Source: Candidatus Aminicenantota bacterium
GTDB lineage: Bacteria; Acidobacteriota; Aminicenantia; Aminicenantales; Aminicenantaceae
Direction: 5' to 3'
NCBI GenBank assembly: GCA_020348385.1
Contig: CP070750.1
Span: 1,481,658-1,514,349, forward strand
Length of the DNA stretch: 32,692 nt
Position numbers and translations under genes: made by a program. Below the pieces are notes generated by a model that was given only the letters and a program-made list of their open reading frames with translations, searched no databases and was not told the DNA's origin. Below are positions 23,901 through 31,076 of this stretch, piece by piece (the first letter of the stretch is position 1; the number at the start of each line of letters is the position of its first letter).

Positions 23901-24122
23901 ATGTCAACAAAGCTGTTCAACAAATTCTGGGTGACTGTGACGGCAATCATCACCATAGGCCTTCTGGCCTTCCTTTTTCCGCTTCTGTTGAATAAATATG
24001 GATTGGTAAAAGCGATCCTTCTTGCTTGTCTCATTCCTGTGGCAATGGGACTTGCCTATATTCGGGGTTATTGGGTTTCCACCCTATTCGAGAAAAAAAG
24101 GAAAACCGACACAAACCTATAA
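23901..24122 (+). CDS. Small two-helix membrane protein
   Basis: A 73-residue protein of unknown family. It has two hydrophobic segments (FWVTVTAIITIGLLAFLFPL and AILLACLIPVAMGLAYI) and a basic C-terminal tail (EKKRKTD). The start at 23901 has GAAGGA 8 bases upstream. An in-frame ATG at 23880 would place that ribosome site inside the gene and is rejected. It is divergent from the TIGR04076 gene and followed by an intrinsic terminator, which supports it as a real single-gene unit. Confidence 0.65.
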   Translation: MSTKLFNKFWVTVTAIITIGLLAFLFPLLLNKYGLVKAILLACLIPVAMGLAYIRGYWVSTLFEKKRKTDTNL

Positions 24123-24191
24123 ATTTTGCTTGAATTCCTCTATTTGGACTCCGACCTCTGTTTGTAACGTGACATTTTTAGATGGATTGGG

Positions 24192-24220
24192 AGCAGAATA
24201 GAACTTTATTCTGCTTTTTT
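24192..24220 (+). terminator. Intrinsic terminator of the small membrane gene
   Basis: AGCAGAATA (24192-24200) pairs perfectly with 24207-24215 around a 6-base loop, followed by a run of T to 24220. It lies 70 bases after the stop at 24122. The hairpin also spans the stop codon of the opposite-strand small gene, which has no T-tract on its side. Confidence 0.75.
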
Positions 24221-24382
24221 TACTTTGCTGGCGCAGCAACACGTCTTGTAAAAAAGGCTCATGATGGCAAGCAGCGCACCTGCTATGATGAGAACCAATT
24301 TTGCCCACGTCGCATCCAGAAAGAAAATGGCTATCACCACGATAGCTGCGGCCAACAAAAAGCGACAGAAACATAATTTCAT
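24206..24382 (-). CDS. Small membrane protein of 58 residues with C-terminal Cys cluster
   Basis: This short gene opens MKLCFCRFLLAAAIVVIAIF, a basic, Cys-containing start and first TM helix. A second helix follows (KLVLIIAGALLAIMSLF), and then a tail with three adjacent Cys (YKTCCCASK) and Lys. The ribosome site AAGGAGAGG lies 5 bases before the ATG and is one of the strongest in the window, which argues strongly for translation. Both ends carry paired or triple Cys, suggesting metal binding, disulfides or acylation. I do not recognise the family. It is convergent with the other small membrane gene, and its stop lies inside that gene's terminator hairpin. Confidence 0.8.
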   Translation of the reverse strand: MKLCFCRFLLAAAIVVIAIFFLDATWAKLVLIIAGALLAIMSLFYKTCCCASKVKKAE

Positions 24383-24488
24383 TCTAACCTCTCCTTCCCG
24401 GCTAAAATTTTCCTTATCCTATAAAAAAAAATAATATATTTCAAGCCCTAATATTGACAATTCCAGTCTGCTAAATTTTGGGACCTAT

Positions 24489-25277
24489 CTATTTCCTTGC
24501 GGTGTAAATGCCGTAACCAAAATATTCGGAATTTGAGTTCATGAATACATTCAAATTTTTCATCCTCATTCTTACACGCGAATTGAATAGATATTTCGAC
24601 ATCACTTTGATAACATTTCCGAATCCTTCATCCCGGATCATCCCCCTCACGCCTGACATATTCATCGAGGACCTAGTAATTTCAATCTGAGAGAATCCAG
24701 AATCCCGAAAGAGGTTTTCCCAATCCTCATATGTCAAAACGTTTGTCATACAATATGCGCAGATTTCGTTCGAAACGGCGTCCATAAATTCTTTTGGTGG
24801 CTGTTTTTTCCAACTTAGCTCCAACCACCCTGCATATCCACCAGGTTTCACAACCCGTTTGGCCTCTTGTATGGCTTTGTTTTTGTCACTGACTAGAATG
24901 AGCATCGCCTGGGAGACTGCAACATCGAATTCATTGTCGGAATAGGCTAAATTAAGTGCATCGCCTACCTGAAAACTTACCCTCTCAGCAACGCCTTTTT
25001 GTCTCGCAAATACCTTGGCCTCATCGATCAAATCCCCGGAAATATCCACTCCTTCCACCTGACAGCCGTATTCCTTGGCGAGAAAAATAGCAGAGGTGCC
25101 TTTTCCGCAGGCGATATCCAGTACCTTTTTTTCTCTGTCTATTCCGCATGCCTGTGCCAGTTTTTTCGTTGCAGGGAATCCCCCAGGATGAAGGACTGAT
25201 AGGCCGACGTATTTTGCCATAAAATCGAAAATGTCACACTTTTCAATCGTGCATGGATTAACATGCTGATTTTCCAT
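24489..25277 (-). CDS. Class I SAM-dependent methyltransferase
   Basis: The 262-residue Rossmann methyltransferase has motif I as VLDIACGKGTSA (about 53-64), GVDIS at the end of strand 2, VGDALNLAYSDNEFDVAV for motifs III-IV, and EAKRVVKPGGYAGWLEL. The N-terminus carries several Cys/His residues (NPCTIEKCDIFDF), and a further CxxC-like pair is ICAYC, so a metal site is possible. The acceptor is unknown. GGAG lies 6 bases before the ATG. It is divergent from the LiaF-like gene, and a REP-like palindrome between them appears to provide its -35 box. Confidence 0.88.
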   Translation of the reverse strand: MENQHVNPCTIEKCDIFDFMAKYVGLSVLHPGGFPATKKLAQACGIDREKKVLDIACGKGTSAIFLAKEYGCQVEGVDISGDLIDEAKVFARQKGVAERVSFQVGDALNLAYSDNEFDVAVSQAMLILVSDKNKAIQEAKRVVKPGGYAGWLELSWKKQPPKEFMDAVSNEICAYCMTNVLTYEDWENLFRDSGFSQIEITRSSMNMSGVRGMIRDEGFGNVIKVMSKYLFNSRVRMRMKNLNVFMNSNSEYFGYGIYTARK

Positions 25278-25307
25278 GTTTGTCTCCGTCCTTTGGAGTC
25301 CTGAAAG

Positions 25308-25337
25308 AATATATCACATGCAAAAAGATGGGGTCAA
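25308..25337 (-). promoter_or_regulatory. Promoter of the methyltransferase gene using a palindrome arm
   Basis: TTGACC (25332-25337, in the left arm of the palindrome) and TATATT (25308-25313) are 18 bases apart on the minus strand. Transcription would start near 25301, about 24 bases before the ATG. Confidence 0.55.
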
Positions 25338-25372
25338 AAGTTTTGAAGGATGCAATGGAACTTGAACCCCAA
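25329..25372. repeat. REP-like imperfect palindrome with TGGGGT ends
   Basis: The left arm begins TGGGGTCAAAAGTTTTG and the right arm ends AACTTGAACCCCAA, forming an imperfect inverted repeat of about 14 bases per arm around a central GAAGGATGCAATGG. The TGGGGTCA-type end resembles palindromes that accompany REP-associated tyrosine transposases. No transposase gene is present in the window. Confidence 0.55.
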
Positions 25373-25390
25373 TATTTTTTTTCATATGAT
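25362..25390 (+). promoter_or_regulatory. Promoter of the LiaF-like gene using a palindrome arm
   Basis: TTGAAC (25362-25367, in the right arm of the palindrome) and TATGAT (25385-25390) are 17 bases apart. The start would be near 25397, about 28 bases before the TTG start codon. Confidence 0.55.
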
Positions 25391-25424
25391 TATGGCATTC
25401 TTACGAATGTGATAGGAGGAAAAC

Positions 25425-25766
25425 TTGACGGAACAAGATCCGCAAAAAATGCATCTTAACAAACGACTGGAGGCTATTGCCTGGGGGCTGTTCCTCATCA
25501 TGATCGGAGGACTTTGGATGATGCCAGAGACAGTGCCAGAGGGTACATGGCTTCTCGGAGTGGGTATTATTATGCTCGGGCTTAACGGCGTCCGATATCT
25601 TTATGGCATCAAGATGAGCGGGTTCACGATTTTCTTGGGGATCGTGGCCTTGTGCATCGGGATCGGTGCTCTTTTTGGCGTGGATCTTCCTATCTTTCCC
25701 ATCCTAATAATTATCTGGGGTTTGAGCGTTGTCCTCGAGCCATTTCTCAAGAAAAAACCAAAATAG
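25425..25766 (+). CDS. LiaI/LiaF-like (DUF5668-type) membrane protein with TTG start
   Basis: The 113-residue protein has four hydrophobic segments, in pairs separated by short loops: AIAWGLFLIMIGGLWMM, WLLGVGIIMLGLNGVRYLYG, FTIFLGIVALCIGIGALF, and PIFPILIIIWGLSVVLEPF. The repeated G-xxxG and WGL pattern is that of the LiaI/LiaF-like transmembrane region, seen in envelope-stress proteins and many small membrane proteins. It starts at TTG (25425), with an excellent AGGAGG ribosome site 5-6 bases upstream. The TMEM175-like gene follows 21 bases after the stop, so the two form an operon. Confidence 0.75.
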   Translation: MTEQDPQKMHLNKRLEAIAWGLFLIMIGGLWMMPETVPEGTWLLGVGIIMLGLNGVRYLYGIKMSGFTIFLGIVALCIGIGALFGVDLPIFPILIIIWGLSVVLEPFLKKKPK

Positions 25767-25787
25767 CCTGCGGATTCTGGAGGAGAA

Positions 25788-26480
25788 ATGGATATGAAAT
25801 TAAAAAAGGTGGATATTTCTGGTGCTGTAATTTCTCCAGAACGACTCAGCACCTTGGCCGATGGTGTGTTTGCCATCGTAATGACCCTTTTGGTGTTGGA
25901 GCTCAGTGTGCCGGTAGTTAAGGGATTGTCGAGCAATTCAGAATTACTTCATAAGCTGGTGGAGATGTGGCCCGAATTTCTGATATACGGGCTGAGTTTT
26001 ATGATACTGGGGGTTTTCTGGGTTATTCATCACTCGATTTATGCAGATGTCAAACGGTACGATACCACCCTTGTGTGGTTAAATATTCTATTTTTGATGT
26101 TTGTGTCTTTGATTCCGTTTTCTACGGCACTCGTCGGAAAGAACGGATTTATTACAGTAACGGCAATTATCTATGGAATCAATATGCTGTTGCTTTTCAA
26201 TCTGGGCTGGGCAACCTTTGCATTCACCACAGGGAAGCGCCGGTTATTGGGGGAAGATTACGACCCAAAAGTTATCAAGGGCGGAAAGCTGATGGGATTT
26301 GTCTACACCTTGATCATGGTGCCGGCTATCGGTTTCGCTTTTGTCAATCCCCAGTTATCTTTCATCATCTATGCTCTATTCGTTTTGGCTTTCATCGTAT
26401 TCACGATGCTCGGGAAAGGGGAGGTGGCCTTGCTCATGCCTGTCCCATCCGAATCGGAGGGAGAGGGGGAAACCGGATAA
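25788..26480 (+). CDS. TMEM175-family (DUF1211) potassium channel-like protein
   Basis: The 230-residue protein has six membrane helices and the family N-terminal helix (RLSTLADGVFAIVMTLLVLEL). The signature R-x-x-x-F-S-D reads R19-L-S-T-L-A-D25: Arg and Asp are kept, but Phe-Ser is replaced by Leu-Ala. The first helix continues with Ile and Leu at the positions that line the pore in bacterial relatives. A second short helix pair with WVIHHSIYADVKRYD is also typical. Bacterial TMEM175 proteins form tetrameric potassium channels. Selectivity here is inferred from the family only. GGAGG lies 4 bases before the ATG, and the gene follows the LiaF-like gene in an operon. Confidence 0.85.
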   Translation: MDMKLKKVDISGAVISPERLSTLADGVFAIVMTLLVLELSVPVVKGLSSNSELLHKLVEMWPEFLIYGLSFMILGVFWVIHHSIYADVKRYDTTLVWLNILFLMFVSLIPFSTALVGKNGFITVTAIIYGINMLLLFNLGWATFAFTTGKRRLLGEDYDPKVIKGGKLMGFVYTLIMVPAIGFAFVNPQLSFIIYALFVLAFIVFTMLGKGEVALLMPVPSESEGEGETG

Positions 26481-26520
26481 GGATATATGTGAGATCCGGG
26501 ATTTTTCCTTTCTGATGCTT

Positions 26521-27744
26521 TTACGCCTCTTCCGAATGGCAAACGATCACGGTCCCGACCATATCGCCCATGATGTTCGATGTGGTGATGCCCATGTCTA
26601 TCAGTCGATAAATGCCCCCGACTATGACGGCTATCTCGGGCGGTAGCTGAAAGGCCTTCACGAACATGAGGGCCATGACGATTCCCCCGCCCGGGATGCC
26701 TCCGACACCTGTTGTGAGGAGAATGCCGAACAGCACGACCGTTATGAGAGAAGCAAGGCTGAATTCGATTCCTGCAGCCTGTGCTGTGAACACAAGAACG
26801 GCGGCAAGCATTGCGGCAGTGCCGTCCTTATTGAGTTGTGCTCCTAAAGGCAACGTAAAAGAATAGATACTTCGGGGAAGCTTAACCCTTTCCTCAGCGA
26901 CCTCCAACCCCACTGTAAGGCTGGCCAAGCTGCTGCAGGTTGCGGTTGTCGTTGCATAAAGAGGGGCCGTCTCCTTGAGAAAAGCGAACGGAGATTTTCG
27001 GGCCAGTAAGGGAAGCAGAGCCATATAGATAACGATCATAAGGAGAATAGCACCATAAACGCCTCCGATGAAAACGGCTAATGGTCCGAACACAGCCGTG
27101 CCGTATTGGCCGATGGTGCTCGCCATCAACGCCCCGATTCCGATAGGCCCGAAATACATCAGAACAATCACCAACTGGCGGAATAATCGTGCCAACACAT
27201 CGAATATTTTTTGCAATGGCTCACGATACGATTTGGGCAGCAATATCGCCGCCACTCCCAAAAGAACGGCAAAAACAACGACCTGGATAATCAGCCCGGA
27301 ACTGAAAGATTGGAAGATATTTTCCGGTACAAGATTGAGAAAAATGTCTGTAAACTTCGGAATCTCTCCGATGTTCTTTTCCACCTGGCCCGTCAATTTC
27401 ATACCCACGCCAGGTTTGAGCAGGCTCATCGAAGCGATCCCCAGTATCATTGCCGCTGCTGTTGTCAGAAAAAAATAAATAAAGATCTTTAAGGAGATCC
27501 GGCCCAACCGTCGGACATCAGTCAGGCTTGTCATACCAGCCAGGAGATTGAAAAATATAAGGGGAAAAGCAGCCATGGTCAGGAGGCGGATAAAAAGATC
27601 CCCCAATGGCTGAACGACCGTCGCCTTCTCCCCGAATACAACTCCGGCTATAACACCGATTACCATGAAAACGAGAATTTTTGTTCCTAAAGAAAGTTTG
27701 CGATATCGTTGGTAGATTTTGGCCGGCGACATTTCTGTGCTCAT
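26521..27744 (-). CDS. Dicarboxylate/amino acid:cation symporter (DAACS, GltP/GltT-like)
   Basis: The 407-residue protein has the eight-helix, two-hairpin plan of glutamate/aspartate transporters. HP1 contains CSSLASLTVGLEVAEE, TM7 contains GAQLNKDGTAAMLAAVLVF, HP2 contains GGIPGGGIVMALMF, and TM8 contains RLIDMGITTSNIMGDMVGT, with the conserved Asp and Asn-x-x-Gly-Asp that bind substrate and Na+. The start is the ATG at 27744, which overlaps the stop of the S41-like gene as TAATG. The frame continues 51 residues upstream, but that part lies inside the protease gene and looks non-coding. It is last in the aminotransferase-protease operon and probably imports acidic amino acids or C4-dicarboxylates with sodium or protons. 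Confidence 0.92.
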   Translation of the reverse strand: MSTEMSPAKIYQRYRKLSLGTKILVFMVIGVIAGVVFGEKATVVQPLGDLFIRLLTMAAFPLIFFNLLAGMTSLTDVRRLGRISLKIFIYFFLTTAAAMILGIASMSLLKPGVGMKLTGQVEKNIGEIPKFTDIFLNLVPENIFQSFSSGLIIQVVVFAVLLGVAAILLPKSYREPLQKIFDVLARLFRQLVIVLMYFGPIGIGALMASTIGQYGTAVFGPLAVFIGGVYGAILLMIVIYMALLPLLARKSPFAFLKETAPLYATTTATCSSLASLTVGLEVAEERVKLPRSIYSFTLPLGAQLNKDGTAAMLAAVLVFTAQAAGIEFSLASLITVVLFGILLTTGVGGIPGGGIVMALMFVKAFQLPPEIAVIVGGIYRLIDMGITTSNIMGDMVGTVIVCHSEEA

Positions 27745-29366
27745 TACTCTAAACCTAGATATTCGTAGGTTTTTTGCAGCAAAATATTGTAATAGTCCGC
27801 ATAATTTTCTTTTGTGATCGGAATATGCTCTTTGACTTTTGCCGGATTCCCTTCCAAGATTTCGCCGTTCGGGCGGATGGTATGACCGATCGACCACATG
27901 TAACGGACAACAGGTCTTTTGCTTTTGGGGAAAACGAGAATCTCATCCCACTCCCATGTGTTGCTGTAGCCACCCGCCGGCATACCTATGGAGTGACCGA
28001 GGTCGTTGTCCACGATGATCGAGGCGAACTGATCAAGATGGGAACCCCCATAAGGACTGAACCAACAGATGAGTGGCCCTTTGAAATGAACCTTTGCTGG
28101 GTTTATGATCCCATCCGAATATTTGGGAAGATGCGCCAGTTTAAAAGGAACATTGTTCGAATACTCCTGGCCGGCGTGCATACCTTTCAAAACATCATCT
28201 TCCAACCATTCCATCAACCATGTCCCATCGTCTATGGTTTCTGCGACACCGCTATCAAGGATTCGCCTTCGTTCATATTGCTGGCGCTTTTGATCGATAA
28301 AGGTGGGAATGATATCGCTCAATCGCAGGTTTCCGAAAGTTGTTTTAAAGGATTTGGGCGACAAGCGATGGATCGCATAGGCCCCCTTGGATCCGCCTCT
28401 GCTGCGCGTCCCATCGAAGATAACCGCATAATCCAGGAGTTGGTGTTCGGTTGCATAATCCATCAACCGATCCATATCTTTGACCAAATTCTCCCTGAAT
28501 CCATACCAGTCCAGCAAAAGGATTTTTTTATTATCCGTGTTCCTGTAAAGATTGTATGTTTGGGTAGAGAACAGATGCTTGAACCCGGGATAATGTTGTT
28601 CCCCAATTCCTTCCCATTCCATTTTTTCCGGAGATAGGTAGGGCAATACGAGATCGTAACGCCTGCCATCCTTTTTTTCGAGAGAAATGGTGATCTTCTC
28701 ACGATAAAAACTCGGAGGGAACTGATAGCTTTTCTGCGGGATCCAAAGAGCGAACTTCCACCAGAATCCTTCGATCGTCGAATAGCGATGATAGGGCTCG
28801 ATGAGCTGGCGATATTCTAAGATTCCCTGGCCATTGATGGCCGACAACTTGTCACCGATCTCCGGAAGAACAGCTTGCGTGAATTCCTTGATGTTTTTGG
28901 CAAAGTCACTGACAAAGACAAAGTATTGGCCGGGTTTTCCATAATCCACAGAAAATCGGATGGGCGCATGCAGGATCGGTTCAGCTTCCCCAACACCTCT
29001 ATCCAATGAGACACCCGCTGTCTGAGGCAGCATAATCCCTCCCTTGACAAGGCTGATGTTGAGATGCCGGTCCTTACGGGCATTGCTGATTTTCAACAAA
29101 GCGTAGAACAGCTTTTCGTCCGTATCCGCTTGGATTAATTCATCCCTGTATTTGTGCATCTCCTTGAGGACATCCAGCTGAAGTTTGCGGTTCTTAATGG
29201 GTGAAAAGGATTCCCTCTCAAGAGTTTTAGCCAGAATATATTCAAAGAGGGCTTCCCTGTCCTCACGAGAATCCGCACCTGTATTAGGTGGGATCGGAAT
29301 GCTATGGCAGAACAGAAACAGGATAATAATAAAACAAAATACACAAACACTCTTCGGTCTGGTCAT
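27744..29366 (-). CDS. Exported S41-like peptidase homologue, catalytic Lys not seen
   Basis: The 540-residue protein has a signal peptide (VCVFCFIIILFLFC). I start at 29366 because GAGG lies 9 bases upstream; the in-frame ATG at 29375 would touch it. A PDZ-like part (GDKLSAINGQGILEY) precedes an S41 core: DYAVIFDGTRSRGGSKGAYA resembles the DLRGNGGG strand, GPLICWFSPYGGSHLDQFA aligns with the nucleophile region (candidate Ser442), and RPNGEILEGNPAK matches the C-terminal P-x-G-xx-EG element. Where S41 proteases have GxxTxGK, this has GMPAGGYSN, without Lys. It may use another base or have lost proteolysis. It is second in an operon with an aminotransferase and a DAACS transporter, consistent with peptide or amino-acid use. 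Confidence 0.75.
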   Translation of the reverse strand: MTRPKSVCVFCFIIILFLFCHSIPIPPNTGADSREDREALFEYILAKTLERESFSPIKNRKLQLDVLKEMHKYRDELIQADTDEKLFYALLKISNARKDRHLNISLVKGGIMLPQTAGVSLDRGVGEAEPILHAPIRFSVDYGKPGQYFVFVSDFAKNIKEFTQAVLPEIGDKLSAINGQGILEYRQLIEPYHRYSTIEGFWWKFALWIPQKSYQFPPSFYREKITISLEKKDGRRYDLVLPYLSPEKMEWEGIGEQHYPGFKHLFSTQTYNLYRNTDNKKILLLDWYGFRENLVKDMDRLMDYATEHQLLDYAVIFDGTRSRGGSKGAYAIHRLSPKSFKTTFGNLRLSDIIPTFIDQKRQQYERRRILDSGVAETIDDGTWLMEWLEDDVLKGMHAGQEYSNNVPFKLAHLPKYSDGIINPAKVHFKGPLICWFSPYGGSHLDQFASIIVDNDLGHSIGMPAGGYSNTWEWDEILVFPKSKRPVVRYMWSIGHTIRPNGEILEGNPAKVKEHIPITKENYADYYNILLQKTYEYLGLE

Positions 29367-29400
29367 GAATGTCATCCTCGTATAATTTTGCCCATGATAT

Positions 29401-30570
29401 TTAAATCAAGCACTTCTTGAGGCGCGAAAGACCGATCCGCAGATCGTCCCAAGACCGGACACAGGTCATCCTCATGAACCCCTCCCCGTTCGGTCCGAAT
29501 GCAGAGCCCGGGATCAAGGCTATCTGCTGTTCTTCCAGAAGTCTCTCTCCGAATTCCACAGATGTTTCACCGGTTCGGGAAATATCGATCCAAGCGTAGA
29601 ATCCCCCTTCAGGCGTATCGCAGGAAAGTTTGGGAATTGTGTTGATCTCTGAGGCAGCGAACAGGCACCGCTCTTCCCAATCCTTCCATATGGATTTGAG
29701 TGTGGAAGACGGAGTGTCGGCAAGAGCTTTTGTGGCGCCGGTTTGCGTGAATGATGCTGCACAGGTTATGAGGTGCTGCTGAATAACCAACATCGCAGAA
29801 ATAGTCTCCTCCGGTGCATAGATAAAACCGATCCTCCAGCCTCCCATGGCATAAGATTTTGTGAGACCCATGAGTGTGATGGTTCTATCCTTCATTCCCG
29901 GTCGGGTGGCTATACAGATGTGCTTGCGGCTCCCCCATGTGGCCCTCTCGTAAACCTCGTCTGAGAGAACGGCTAGGTCGTATTTTTGGGCTACCTGGGA
30001 AATTATGTCCAGATCTTTTTCCGTGTGAACCGTTCCCGTTGGATTGTGGGGCGAACAGAAGAGGATTGCTTTCGTTCTATCGGTTACAGCAGCCTCCAGA
30101 TCGAATTGGGTCCAACGGTATCGGTTTTCTCGCTTAAGGGGAACATCCACAGGGATACCGCCACAAAGATGGATCAAAGGCCTGTAGCTCACAAAACAGG
30201 GGTCTTCAACGATCACCTCATCTCCTGGGTTGATTGTGGCCAGCAGAGAGAGGGTCAAGCCTTGTTTGATGCCCATGGTGGCAATGATCGACTTGTTTGG
30301 ATCGGCATCGATTCCGTTATCCCGCTTCAGCTTGGCTGCGCAGGCCTCCCTGTATTCGTGTTTCCCCTGGGCCATCGTTTGGTGGGTGTCGCCATCGAGC
30401 ATGGATTGGGCTGCGACTTGGCAGATATCTTCGGGAGTGTTCTCCACGGCTCTCCCTGCCGAGAAGTCAATGACAGCCAAACCCTGATGCCTCATTTCTG
30501 TTACTCGATCCGCAATCGACACGGTGGCAGAGGGTGGTGTTGCGAGGACTTTTTTCGAGATAAAACCCAT
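29401..30570 (-). CDS. PLP-dependent class I/II aminotransferase
   Basis: The 389-residue fold-type I aminotransferase has SPHNPTG (Asn176), SDEVYE (Asp204, Tyr207), and LTKSYAMGGWRIGF with the PLP-binding Lys238 and phosphate-binding Arg246. A C-terminal FMRMTCVRS carries the substrate-carboxylate Arg. The length is usual for the family. I use the ATG at 30570 with GAAGG 5 bases upstream. A TTG 45 bases earlier lies before the predicted transcription start. Family members transaminate aspartate, aromatic or other amino acids. It heads the operon, followed 34 bases later by the S41-like gene and then the acidic amino-acid transporter. Confidence 0.93.
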   Translation of the reverse strand: MGFISKKVLATPPSATVSIADRVTEMRHQGLAVIDFSAGRAVENTPEDICQVAAQSMLDGDTHQTMAQGKHEYREACAAKLKRDNGIDADPNKSIIATMGIKQGLTLSLLATINPGDEVIVEDPCFVSYRPLIHLCGGIPVDVPLKRENRYRWTQFDLEAAVTDRTKAILFCSPHNPTGTVHTEKDLDIISQVAQKYDLAVLSDEVYERATWGSRKHICIATRPGMKDRTITLMGLTKSYAMGGWRIGFIYAPEETISAMLVIQQHLITCAASFTQTGATKALADTPSSTLKSIWKDWEERCLFAASEINTIPKLSCDTPEGGFYAWIDISRTGETSVEFGERLLEEQQIALIPGSAFGPNGEGFMRMTCVRSWDDLRIGLSRLKKCLI

Positions 30571-30613
30571 ATTAACCTTCTTTTGTTGAGATCTTGTAGG
30601 CTTTTTTGATTTC

Positions 30614-30643
30614 AATTTAGCATGAAAAAAAGGATGAAATCAA
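30614..30643 (-). promoter_or_regulatory. Promoter of the aminotransferase operon
   Basis: TTGATT (30638-30643) and TAAATT (30614-30619) are 18 bases apart on the minus strand, with TGC before the -10 box. The start point near 30607 excludes the TTG at 30615 as initiation codon. Confidence 0.5.
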
Positions 30644-30664
30644 CGTGATTCCGGAAAGAATGGT

Positions 30665-31060
30665 TTATGACTGTTTTTCTTTCCTGTCTTGTATTATTTT
30701 GAGCCCGATTTTCAAGATGAGAAGCACAGCAAGCACCTGAAATGCTGCTGTGAATCCAGAAATAAACGGCATCTTCATATCCTTGAGGGCATAGACAATA
30801 ACCAGTGTTGCAGCAATCCCCAGAATGGTTCCGATAATGTTGATGGGATCTTTCCAGTTCAACCCGATGATGAAACGCCAGTTGCTGCCGATACCCACAG
30901 CAACCCCCATGTGAATGAGAGCAATAAAGTTGGATTTTTCTCCCGGAGCAAAGGGAAATTTTATTCCCATCATAACGGCCAGAACAAAACACACCAACAT
31001 AAGTCTGAGTACCCACAAGAGCAGGAAATTCCAGCGTTTGATAAAGGAATTCACTTTCAT
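30665..31060 (-). CDS. Four-helix membrane protein of unknown family
   Basis: The 131-residue protein has four predicted membrane segments: WVLRLMLVCFVLAVMMGI, FIALIHMGVAVGIGSNW (short), INIIGTILGIAATLVIVYAL, and ISGFTAAFQVLAVLLILKIG. The first half has an extracytoplasmic-looking loop, and the C-terminal tail is charged (KIIQDRKEKQS). AGGAGG lies about 7 bases before the ATG. The gene begins 16 bases after the stop of the radical SAM gene on the same strand, so the two are almost surely cotranscribed. It could be a membrane partner or substrate-handling protein of the radical SAM enzyme. I do not recognise its family. Confidence 0.8.
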   Translation of the reverse strand: MKVNSFIKRWNFLLLWVLRLMLVCFVLAVMMGIKFPFAPGEKSNFIALIHMGVAVGIGSNWRFIIGLNWKDPINIIGTILGIAATLVIVYALKDMKMPFISGFTAAFQVLAVLLILKIGLKIIQDRKEKQS

Positions 31061-31076
31061 ATTATTCCTCCTTTAA

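Noticed and set aside
24117..24374. Minus-strand frame of 85 codons
   Set aside because: It is out of frame with the true 58-residue gene at 24206-24382, has no ribosome site of its own, and its composition is not protein-like.
25329..25372. Insertion sequence or transposase remnant
   Set aside because: Only a palindrome is visible. No transposase coding sequence, target duplication or long inverted ends are present.
26486..26506. Possible terminator between the TMEM175 and DAACS genes
   Set aside because: The stem ATCC/GGAT is only 4 bp, although five T follow. Too weak to call.
27745..27897. 51-residue extension of the DAACS transporter
   Set aside because: It overlaps the S41-like coding end in another frame and is not hydrophobic or conserved in type. 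The TAATG start is better.
27774..28637. Plus-strand frame of 287 codons inside the S41-like gene
   Set aside because: It is a shadow of the S41-like gene, with no ribosome site, domain or membrane pattern.
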